DNA of 64,000 nucleotides. Source: Rhizoclosmatium globosum (lineage: Eukaryota; Chytridiomycota; Chytridiomycetes; Chytridiales; Chytriomycetaceae). A program made the position numbers and the translations under genes. A model generated the notes under the pieces. The model saw nothing but the letters and a program-made list of their open reading frames with translations. It was not told the DNA's origin and searched no databases. Shown one piece after another: positions 25,398 to 34,993 of this stretch. Numbering within the stretch: the stretch's first letter is position 1; every line of letters begins with the position of its first letter. Where the stretch lies: the NCBI GenBank assembly GCA_002104985.1, contig MCGO01000003.1:248001-312000 (forward strand), in the 5' to 3' direction.

Positions 25398-26474
25398 TCA
25401 AGCCTGTGCGTTGAACTGTTCCAAATCTTCAGGTCCAAACGAGTGAGGCAACAATTCACGAAGAACGTAAAACTAACGAAAACATGTTAGAACTATTGCC
25501 AAGTTATGTGTGCCGAATCATTGTTGCATATTGATGAAGTTGAGGAGACTTAATTTAAGCATTCTTACCTGGACGCTTCCATCTTCCTGGAACAAGTACA
25601 CCTGCAAGTCCTTTCCGAATTCAACCATGAACTGTCTACAGAAACCGCATGGAGAAGCAAAGCTCTTCAAGTTTCTGTTGGAAGGGGGAAGGGGGGAGAA
25701 AGAGTGGAGGTTAGATTGCTGTTGAAAGGGTTCCATTGTAATTGGAGACTATCAAGAAGTAAGTTGATGGAAGGCAGTGTCAGACACCAGAATGGAGAAG
25801 AGAGCCCCCAAGGATGTCTGGTTGCCTGGCTGATATAAGAGCAGGATCTTTTTAATCGAATTGAAATTGGGTGGCAGTGAAGCCGCATCCCGATTAATTC
25901 CGATCCTCTCCTCCCCTCTAGCTTTCATCCAACAGACAGATAAAGACACGCGATAACAGAGATAGATGCAATAGAGACGAAAGAGCAGCATGCACACTTT
26001 CAAAGCCTCGAAGGAACACACAAGGGCTGTTTTGGAAAAACTCACGTCACAACACCAACAGCAAGGAACTTCTGCTGTCCCTCGGACACAGCCTTAACGA
26101 ATGCAGTTCGCTCAGCACAGATAGCTCCACCTATATGAGGAAAAAAGCAAAATGATCATCAAAACAACATGATGAGAGATCTTTTATCAAGGTGGCTCAC
26201 CATAGGAAGCGTTCTCGACATTGCATCCGAGGAAGACTTCACCAGACTCGGTCAAGACAGCGGCACCGACGGGGAACTTTGAGTATGGGGAGTAGGACTT
26301 GCTCTTGGCTCTGACGGCTGCTTCGAAAAGTTGGCTTTGGATCTCTTGTGGAAGCTGTTTGGCTGTGAAGATGCCATGGTTACTGCTCTATAGATCACTA
26401 AATGTATTGAATGCACCTCCGTGGGAAGCCTTGATTTCGTCGCGGAGGGATTCAGGTACTTCGATGTGGGTCAT
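25398..26474 (-). CDS. CDD1: Cytidine deaminase
   Basis: Pyrimidine-salvage enzyme that deaminates cytidine and deoxycytidine. Start ATG 26474 (MTHIEVPESLRDEIKASHGG). Exons give RAKSKSYSPYSKFPVGAAVL, the zinc/catalytic motif GAICAERTA (Cys and catalytic Glu), then SPCGFCRQFMVEFGKDLQVY with the second zinc-binding pair PCGFC, and the last exon YVLRELLPHSFGPEDL ending at TGA 25398. This is the small homotetrameric CDD type. One intron, about 25674-26040, is some 370 nt and is by far the longest I saw in the window; it has no coding content that I can identify. Confidence 0.92.
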
Positions 26475-26601
26475 TTGTTGGATGTTTTATGTCAGAAAGA
26501 AAGGAGGAAAGGAAACCTTTTTAATTATATATATGCATAGAGTTTTATTTGTTCCCATGCACTTGCTTGATAATGCTATTCATGTCAGTAATATACGTGC
26601 T

Positions 26602-28364
26602 TCATTTGACATCACTTCGACAACTTTGTAAGACACTCTTTTAGGATTACGTCGATAATGAACGAAAAACATCACACTCACATGGGACATACAGACGAAT
26701 CCTGAAGCCATTTCTTGATACATGGTTCATGGAACCAATGTAAACAAGGAACGCCACTCACTTCCTCGCCATCTTCAAACTCCATGAGACAAATCGCACA
26801 TTTCGCGTCATCCTCGCTGCTATTATTTGCTGTCGTTGTTGACGAACTGCTGCTACTGCTTCCACTCCCACTGCTTCCATTCTGAGCTTTGAATTTCTTC
26901 GTAGGCAGGGAATCCAAAACTGGTTTCCGCACACCTTTAGGTTTAGCGGATCCGATTCGTTCACCCAATTGAATAAGATTCTGTTGAGTGTTTAAATTTG
27001 AGTAAGAGATGGGTATCCGCCAGAAAGTGGACAGAGTTCTTGACAGGACTCCTCACACCCACAAGTATATTTTGACTCGCGTCGGGGCCCAAGAAATAAA
27101 TACCTCATAAGATGTGTCAAAATTATCATCATCGACGTAGTTGCCAGGATTATATGCAACGCCAGCTCCATATAGTTCCGGTATCAGCCCGTGGAGTGCA
27201 TTTCCAGCACTGCCGCCACCTCTTCCCATCAACCGATGCCCTTGTAAGCCAAAAGCACCACCATACAACATACCCGCCAATCCCGGCGGCAGTCCATCAT
27301 GAAAGGGAAATCCTCCAGCAGCAACACCATCCTCCTCATCCTCATCGTCATCTTCAAATAGCTGTCCGCGAGTTCGTCTTCCACGACGTGTCGCAACGCC
27401 GCGAGATGGAGTTTGTACTCGGGATGTGGCACGAGTTGCACGAATACCGCCACGTCGGGCAGCAGCAGCCGCCATAGCAGCTTGTTGCGCCATTTCTAAA
27501 GCCTCTTGCCGTTCTAATTCGCGTAGCCGTTGACGCGTTCGGTAATCGTCGAGTTGAAGATTGGGTGGTATAGGTGCATCCTCGTCTTCAGATTCATCGG
27601 GATGCAGGATTCCAAATAGCTGCTGAATGTTTTGTTGCTAGTGATGATGAGGTTGATAGTTAGGGGCGGGGTGAAGGGAATGGGAGATGGTAACGGTTAT
27701 AAACCGGCGTTACCATGTTATTTGACTGTAAGGCCGCGTATTCCTCCTCTTGCAGTCGTCGAGCAAGTGCTTCGTCAGGATCTTCTTCGTCGTTTTGATC
27801 GTGACCTTGATTCCGACGCGTAACACCTGTCACTTGCACCTCATTATCGTCGTCGTCGTCATCGAGAAAGACGGTGCGCCTGCGACTTACGGCAGGGTTC
27901 CTAGAAGTAGCGCCGAGAAAGACGAGCGAGTCGTCTGCCTCGGAGTGAGACTGAGACTGAGACGCGCCGGTTTCGTCTTCTTCGTCTTCGTCGTCGTTGT
28001 CGTCGTCCTCGATTTCTTCGGCATAATCGAATTCGCCGAAACCGCGGTCGTCCTCAAAGGCGGTGTCCTCAAAGGCGTCATCAACAACATCATCGTCGTT
28101 GTCGTCCAAGTCGCCACCAAAGGAAGCCGCCGCCGCCGCCTCAAAAGGCACGGCCACCGACACGCGCGGCCCAGGCGACGACGTTCCGGTCAAGTCGACG
28201 ACCGACACGCGCCGACTCGAACCAGACGGAACGGGTATCCGTGTTCCCGCTACTCGGACCACACTTGGATTCGCGGCGACGCTGGATGAAGACGACGACA
28301 ACGACGACGATGATGAAGTAGGACGTTTGGATGGCTCGTCTGTGGTCTCGATCCCTCGTTTCAT
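26602..28364 (-). CDS. RING-H2 E3 ubiquitin ligase with long acidic N-terminus
   Basis: Start ATG 28364 (MKRGIETTDEPSKRP). The N-terminal half is low complexity: Ser runs, long Asp/Glu tracts and a motif NDEEDPDEALARRLQEEEYA that resembles ubiquitin-interacting helices. The middle is Arg/Gly-rich. The C-terminus is a RING-H2 finger, CAICLMEFEDGEEVSGVPCL, then HWFHEPCIKKWL, QDSSVCP and, through a last intron, ICRSDVK. The unspliced frame stops right after C-P-M, but donor AT|GTGAGT joined to acceptor ACAAAG|T restores C-P-I-C-R, completing the eighth zinc ligand. Its architecture (acidic N-terminus, C-terminal RING) suits a nuclear or cytosolic E3; the targets are unknown. It shares a 103-bp promoter interval with the divergent methyltransferase gene. 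Confidence 0.82.
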
Positions 28365-28467
28365 TAAGGTCTTTTGGTTGGGTGGTTGGGTGGTGGTTGG
28401 TTGCTGGTTTGTGAAGGGAGGTTTTGTTTTTTGGCAACACACACTTACACAGTTTAACTGTTTCCAA

Positions 28468-29465
28468 ATGGAGAAACGCATCATTTCAGTCTTTTCAACG
28501 GCGTGCGAACCAATATGTAACCCGTCCTTCTCTCTTCTTTGAACCCCTGTACCCACGCTGTTCTAACGGGCTCCTTTTGATCGCAGTAACCCACAACGAC
28601 TTCCGCGAACGCCGTCGCATCATCAAAGACCTCTTTGTCAAGCGCGACTACCTCGCAATCTTCACAAACCCAGATCTGACAGACGTTTACGTTGCAGAGT
28701 ACTCTCCCTCCCGTGCCTTGTGTTACCACCAACTCTTTTCAACCTCGCCAACCCTCTCGGACGCCCTCCAATCGGCTAAACTCATTTACTCTATTGGTGC
28801 CGGATCAGGCGGCGAACTGGCTGGAATCACTGCCGCCCTGAACTCCATCCGTCCTTCTCATCGTGTCACAATCCATTCCCAAGATATCGCAGACTACTCG
28901 TCTGCTATTATTCCCCTCGAAGCTGCCCTCCTCGAAGAATTCAAACACGCTTCCGTCGATTCTCAGACGTCCTGCTTTAATATTCTGAGTACTGAGCCTC
29001 TCCACGTCCAACAAAAGTCTTCGTTGGTCTCCAAGGCGGATATTATTACCTCCTTCTTTATTCTCAATGAACTCCTTGCAAATTCTAAAAAGGAATTTGT
29101 GCAGTTTGTCAAGCTTTTAGTCACTGGAATGAAACCAGGTGCTTTACTGGTTGTCGTGGATTCCGCCGGTTCTTTTTCAGAAGTCAATGTGGTGAGTGTT
29201 TGTTGTATAAAATTATGGAGCACGAGCATAAGAAGTAACATACCTCAAAACATAACAGGGGAAAAAAGGCGGCAAGGCTGCAGAATCTTCTGCTGCAGAT
29301 ACTCCTCCTTCGACCTATATGGTGTATAACCTTCTCGATGCTATTCAAGCGTTCGAGGTTGTCGAAAAGTCTGATTCTCAGTGGTACCGATATCCCGAGG
29401 GCCTATATTATCCAATCAAGTTAAACAACATGCGCCATTTCTTGCGTGTGTATCGGAAGATTTAA
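28468..29465 (+). CDS. 25S rRNA uridine-N3-methyltransferase, BMT6-like
   Basis: The start ATG 28468 (MEKRIISVFSTACEP) is joined through an intron (donor about 28515, acceptor about 28586) to ILTHNDFRERRRIIKDLFVK. The core shows YLAIFTNPDLTDVYVAEYSP then SRALCYHQLF, the glycine-rich SAM site IYSIGAGSGGELAGI, and KADIITSFFILNELL, then PGALLVVVDSAG. The last exon ends MRHFLRVYRKI. This arrangement fits the family of yeast Bmt6, which methylates a uridine of the large-subunit rRNA. The family call rests on the SAM loop and flanking motifs as I remember them. The nucleolar function is inferred. Confidence 0.75.
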
Positions 29466-29577
29466 TAAAGCTAATTTTGAAACTTATTCATTTTCAACCA
29501 TACTGTAAAACGAAACAGCTTCCAGCATCTTTATCACCACACACTTAAACTCGTACCAACCACCAATCCACGTTAAT

Positions 29578-31274
29578 TTATCGATGAGAAAACACGAGCT
29601 TCACTGGACGGTCTGGTTTACCAAAAATCAAAGGATTCGATTCAAAAACTTCCTCCACCGAAACTCCTTCTGGCAATTTGAACTTATACTTCAAGGCAAT
29701 CAAAGTCAACAAGACCACAGTTTCCACTTGTGCAAACTTTTTCCCAAGGCATCCTCTTGCTCCTTCACTGAAAGGAGCCCAACCCGTTTTGATGGAGAGC
29801 GGCTGATCTAATTCCAAGAATCGTTCTGGCTTGAATTCGTTTACATCATCGCCCCACAGCTTTGGAGCACGTTGAATCGTTTGCAATGTGACGTGAACCA
29901 TACTTCCAGGTGGAAACACAAAGTTGCCGATTGTGGCCGACTTGTCCGCTGTCCACTTGGGAACTCCTGAAATAATCGAATGGAGTCGCAAGGATTCGTT
30001 CATTACAGCCTGGATAATGAAACAAGTCAGGCGAAGTCAAGAGCAGCTCATTCGAGTAACTCACCAGTGCGTAAGTAAGCTTTCCAAAATCAGAATATTC
30101 TGGCTCGTTTCTTCCTTCCAATACGCGAACACATTCGTCGTGCAACTTCTCTTGAATCTCGGGATGGCAAGCCAATAGAGCCAAAATGTATGACAACGAA
30201 CTAGCCGTGGTTTCATGTCCAGCCAAGATGAAAATGAACGCGTTTCCCTTGAGTTCGTCTTTTGAAAGGCTGCCGGACTTATCGTTATCCATCGAAGAAG
30301 CTTTTACAAGAGCCTGTAGCAGCTGTGCATTAACACAACATTTAGTATTGTGTCCCATATAGAAAAGTTCTCTTACATTGTGGTATCCTGAATCAGATGG
30401 GCTGGTGCTCGCATCATTGATGATTTCGTCAAGATAATCCCCGAATTCTTTACGAGCAACGCGAGCCTTTCTCAAAGCCTGGAATGGTAAAGAAAAAGCG
30501 AACGAAGGAAGTACCAAATACAGTCCAAAATTGGAAACAAAGGTTTCAAAGGCCGTCTTGAACGTCATTTTGTGGGTTCCAATCAATTCAGTCTCGTCCT
30601 CGCCCCACGGGAGATCCTTTCCAAAGCCGGCTGAACTGATTACAGACAGAGCATATTGCATCATATTTGCCGAAACATTCACCGTGAAATCCGAATCTTC
30701 ACCAACAGGATGTTGCTCCCATGCGTGCATCATTTCCTTTGCAATACGCAGGGACGACTCATGGACAAGCGCATTGTTCTTCTCAGAAAAAGAAGGAGCA
30801 GCAACACGCCGATGACGACGCCACACCTCACCCTCTGTGCCAACAATATTTCTCCCTACAGATTTACATTATCATATACATCTTTGTGATTAATTAATGT
30901 GTAGACTCACCAAAGATATTCAGGATATCATAATGGCTTGTAGGTTTACCCAGTTCCTTTTGCCGATTCACAAGGATATCATGCGCAATAGCAGGATCAG
31001 CAACATGAATACGTTTGTACTCCCGATACGAGACGGAATCCACCGAGGAATGATCTTGGTCCAAACGAATTTAGTTCAATCAAGTCTAATAAATTAACCT
31101 CACGTCTAGGGTACGGAATGGAGAGTCCAAGTCGAAGAACAGCGTAATGACTGGGAGGCCTGGGTTCGCCTTACGCAGAGCAGTTGCGCGGTTCAATGCA
31201 GCAATGTAGCTCCTTGCAACGTGGATCGACAGAATGGCGGCAATAGCAGCAGCGACGCTACCTCCCCAAGCCAT
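29578..31274 (-). CDS. Cytochrome P450 (copy 2), probably disrupted by a deletion
   Basis: Tandem paralogue of copy 3. The start ATG 31274 gives an N-terminal anchor (MAWGGSVAAAIAAILSIHVA). C-helix WRRHRRVAAPSF, I-helix AGHETTASS, K-helix NESLRLH, PERFLE and haem loop FSEGARGCLGKKF are all intact. Compared with copy 3, about 82 bp are missing at about 31010 in the second exon, between the IPRWIP segment and VADPAIAHDIL. The loss is not a multiple of three, so with the ancestral acceptor the exon runs into a stop. A different AG (CGGGAG|TAC) would restore the frame but remove the IPRWIP segment as well as the deleted part. It is therefore either a young pseudogene or a shortened enzyme. Confidence 0.8.
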
Positions 31275-31604
31275 GATTCAGTAAATATCAATTGGATTTG
31301 TTTGATTTCCGATCTCCTTTTCAGCCACATTATCATTTTGGTATCAAAAAGAAAACTGAGATGAAAGAAAGGGGGTGAAAAACACATAAATTTGAGATTT
31401 ATAGGAATAGGCCGAGATGTGAAGGAATGGGGGGTTAAAACTGAAGAACAATTGCCTTTCCTTGTTTAAACCCAACAATTTTATTCACTTTCAAACACGA
31501 GTAACATCTTTTTACGACAATGCGCCCTTTTAACCCCCACTAGTTCAACTCGAAGATCAGAAAACACGAGGGGTTCTATCTGAATTAAACCTTAAACGTC
31601 ACTT
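31275..31604. other. Intergenic spacer between tandem P450 genes
   Basis: About 330 bp, AT-rich, with no open frame of note. It should contain the promoter of P450 copy 2 and the 3' end signals of copy 3. No repeat or RNA gene was seen. Confidence 0.6.
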
Positions 31605-33384
31605 TCAACGATGAGAGAAAACGAGGTTGACAGGACGATCCGGTTTCCCCAAAAACAAAGGGTTGGTCTCCAAGACTTGTTCAACGGAAACCCCGTCTGG
31701 CAATCTGACCTTGTATTTCAAAGTTATTAACGTCAATAAGGCCACCGTTTCCACTTGAGCAAACTTTTTTCCAACACATCCCCTTGCTCCTTCGCTGAAA
31801 GGCGCCCAGCCCATTTTGATGGAGAGCGGCTGGTCTCTTCCAAGAAATCGTTCGGGTTTAAATTCGTTTACATCATCACCCCATAAATTTGGATCACGTT
31901 GAGTTGTTTGCAGTAAAACATGAACTACAGACTGAGGTGGGAGCACAAAATTTCCGACTGTTACTGAGTTGTCTCCTGTCCATTTGGGCATTCCAGAAAC
32001 AATGGAATGGAGTCGCAAGGATTCATTCATTACAGCCTAGATAATAAAACAAGTCAGACTTAAAGAGCTCTTTCGAGTAACTCACCAATGCGTAAGTAAG
32101 CTTTCCAAAATCAGAATATTCTGGTTCTTTTCGTCCCTCTAGAGCCCGAACGCATTCGTCATGCAACTTCTCTTGAATCTCGGGATGGCTAGCTAACAGA
32201 GCCAAAGTGTAAGACAAAGAACTAGCCGTAGTTTCATGACCAGCTACGATAAAGATGAAAGCGTTTCCCTTGAGTTCGTCTTTTGAAAGGCTGCCAGACT
32301 TCTCATTGTCCATCAATGAAGCCATTACCAGCGCTTGTAGAAGCTGGAAATTAACCTCATATTTAGCTAAGATGTCATGAAATTATGCATCAAATCATAC
32401 GTTATGACTAGAATCCGCTAGACTGGAGGCTGCTTCATTAATGATTTCGTCAAGATAATCCCCAAATTCTTTCCGCGCGATGCGAGCTTTCCTCAATGTC
32501 TGAAACGGTAGGTTGAAACAGAACGATGGGAGGACCAGATACAGTATGAAATTGGAAACAACGGTTTCAAGGGCGGTCTTGAACGTCATTTTGTGGTTTC
32601 CTAGCAATTCAGACCCTTCTTCGCCCCACGAAAGGTCCTTTCCAAATCCAGCTGAACTTATTACGGACAGGGCATATTGCATCATATTTGCTGAAACATT
32701 CACTGTGAAATCGTCGTCTGAAGTAGACTGTTCCTCCCAGGCGCCTATCATTTCCTTTGCGATGCGCACCGATGATTCATGTACCAGGGCATTGTTTTTC
32801 TCAGAAAAGGAAGGTGCGACGACTCGTCGGTGTCGCCGCCAAACTTCACCCTCTGTTCCTAGGACGTTCTTACCTGTAACGAAACAACAAATTCAAAATA
32901 TTGCCAATGAAACAAGGATATGTTACCAAAGATATTAAGCATCTCATAATGGTTAACGTTTTTCCCTAATTCCTTTTGCCGATTCACGATAACATCATGA
33001 ACAAGGACAGGATTTGCAACGAATACGTCAACCGTTTTGCTGTCCACAAGCGCAATCATATCGGACCCAAGTTCTTTCAATTTTGAAGTTCGGAGATGAT
33101 GCATGAACACATTGATACTGCCAATGCGAAAGGGAATCCAACGAGGAATGAGCTATCATGCATCACGCTGATTAGCTTTATAAAAATGAAGGAGCTTCAA
33201 GGAAGGGCCTCACGTCGAGCGTACGGATGGGGGATTCTAAGTTAAAGAAGAGCGTAACGATAGGAAGTCCAGGGTTGGCCTTACGCAAGGCAGCTGCACG
33301 TTGCAATGCGGCGGCGTAACCCCATACAATATGGATCGACAGAATAGCGGCAATTGCTATTGCGACCTGCCAGCTTGAGAACAT
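31605..33384 (-). CDS. Cytochrome P450 monooxygenase (copy 3)
   Basis: The start was taken at ATG 33384 (MFSSWQVAIAIAAILSIHIV), which gives the membrane anchor in register with copy 2; an in-frame Met at 33435 is also possible. The second exon is complete here (IPRWIPFRIGSINVFMHHL through VANPVLVHDVIVNRQKELG). Further motifs are WRRHRRVVAPSF (C-helix region), GNAFIFIVAGHETTASS (I-helix), NESLRLH (ExxR), FKPERFL and FSEGARGCVGKKF. The C-terminus RPVNLVFSHR matches copies 1 and 2. The exon layout equals copy 2, and the two are clearly recent duplicates. It lies upstream of an SDR gene, a pairing that suggests oxidation of a shared lipophilic substrate, but that is inference. Confidence 0.9.
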
Positions 33385-33864
33385 GCTGTGTCGGTGAGAG
33401 TTTTGTTTTCCGATCTCCAATCTCCACATCACCAAGAAAAAAATGCATGTTTAATTTACCAAATGATTCTCCAGCACAAAGGAGAAAGTGTAATCTGAAC
33501 TATTCTTAATTTCTGTTGCTTTATACAATTTGTCTGACCTTTCCGGTAAACAAATATTTAAAAAGGTAATTTATTGTCAATAAAAGAAAAATGGTTGGTG
33601 CGAAAGTCTTTTTCGCAGTTTTGGGATGAGAAAATAAGAGGGTTATGTACGGGTGAGATTCAAAAACTTGATCCACTAAACCTTAGTCAGGAACTTGTAT
33701 TTAAAGGCATTTTCTTTGTGTCTTTTGGTCTCCTCAGTCCGCCTTAAGGAAGGTTTGGTGTTTAATACGAGATCTAATTAGCGAAGTGCATAACATTAAC
33801 CATACTGTTGTCACGGGAAGGGCAAGCGATTGTTTTTTATTATGTTGACTGAATGTATTCTGAG
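33385..33864. other. Intergenic region between P450 copy 3 and SDR gene
   Basis: About 480 bp, AT-rich, with no credible open frame or RNA gene. It probably holds the promoter of P450 copy 3 and the terminator region of the SDR gene; no specific motif can be supported. Confidence 0.6.
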
Positions 33865-34865
33865 CTACTCTTTCTTTTCTGTTGCTTTGATCATTTTCCT
33901 TGCCTTTGCTGCAACCAGCATATCCCTCACACGTGGAAATACGTCCTTGAAAAAATACATAAAGTTTCCTTGAAAAGTGAAAACCTGGTCCCGTGTCCCT
34001 CTCTCAACAGCGTCCAATACCAAGTCCGCAGCTTCATCTGGCATCATAATATTGGGGTCATTCAGATCAAGGTCTCCCTTTGGACCAACTCGTGTACGGT
34101 TGATTTCAGTTTTCACGACACCAGGATAGACCATCGTAAAGAAAAGAGATGGTTCTTCCAAACGGATTGCGTCAAGGAATCCCTTCATTGCAAACTTTGA
34201 CGCACAGTAACCTGTGCGAGTTGGGCCGCCAACCAGGCCCAGAAGGGATGACACCCCAACAACACGTCCCTTATGAGCTTTTTTCAAGTAGGGGAGCGCA
34301 TGAATGATTCCAGCGACGAATCCATTTTGGTTTGTGGCCATTACTTGGGTGTACGGTTCAATGGAGGTGCAGTCTCGAGCATAGAGTCCGAAAGAAATTC
34401 CAGCATTCAAGATAAGGAGGTCAATCTTGCCAAAGTGGGAACCTTGTGAGTGAGATGGTAGTTGATGGTGAGTGATGGTTACACACGATCAAACAACCAA
34501 CCAGTTTCGACAACGAATTGCTTCACATCATCTTCATTGGTTACATCGGCAACGTGGCAACGAACGTCGCTTGCTCCGAGGCTGCGGCACTTAGCTCCGA
34601 CCTTTTCAAGCACATCCTTTCTACGCGCAACCAGAACAAGCTTTGCCTGTTTCGCTGCAAGTTTGTATGCAATCGCTTCGCCAATACCGCTGGATGCGCC
34701 CGTGACAATGCATACTTCGTCTTTGGGGTTAAAGCCAGGTGATGTCAAAGCTTCGTGGATCGCCAGGCCCGTCTCAGTAATTGATAGGAAAGGGAATGCA
34801 AGTGCAAACAGGAGCGAGGCAAGGCAGCGATGGAGAAGGGCCTTGAGTCTGATCGGGAAACCCAT
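33865..34865 (-). CDS. Membrane-anchored short-chain dehydrogenase/reductase
   Basis: Classical SDR of about 300 residues in two exons. The start was taken at ATG 34865 (MGFPIRLKALLHRCLASLLF), where a hydrophobic N-terminal anchor begins; an in-frame Met at 34928 is less likely. Cofactor site TGASSGIGEAIA, then LVLVARR (an Arg-rich end of the second strand suggests NADP), NAGISFG, the catalytic Ser in VVGVSSLLG and the active-site Y-x3-K in TGYCASKFAMKG. The layout resembles the 11-beta-hydroxysteroid dehydrogenase/DHRS7 group, which work at the ER membrane on lipid-like substrates. Placement beside two P450s supports a role in lipid or xenobiotic oxidation. Confidence 0.85.
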
Positions 34866-34993
34866 TTTTTCTGCTCTCGTACAAGGGATGCGCCAAAATA
34901 CTGTACTCGCAAACCCTGAACCTCCCAATATTATTAAAAAGTCATACTCTATTTATTATTCGGTTTAACTCCAAAACTACTTCCTCTTCCAAT

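Noticed and set aside
26640..26690. Selenocysteine at the TGA in the RING finger
   Set aside because: A consensus GTGAGT donor overlaps the TGA and a downstream acceptor restores the Cys, so recoding is not needed.
27750..28289. 179-codon plus-strand frame rich in Val, opposite the RING ligase acidic region
   Set aside because: It is the antisense of GAC/GAT/GAG tracts (giving GTC/ATC/CTC), a common shadow of acidic repeats.
29578..33384. Treating P450 copies 2 and 3 as an allelic assembly duplication
   Set aside because: They differ at many positions throughout coding and spacer sequence, including an 82-bp deletion, so they are true tandem paralogues.
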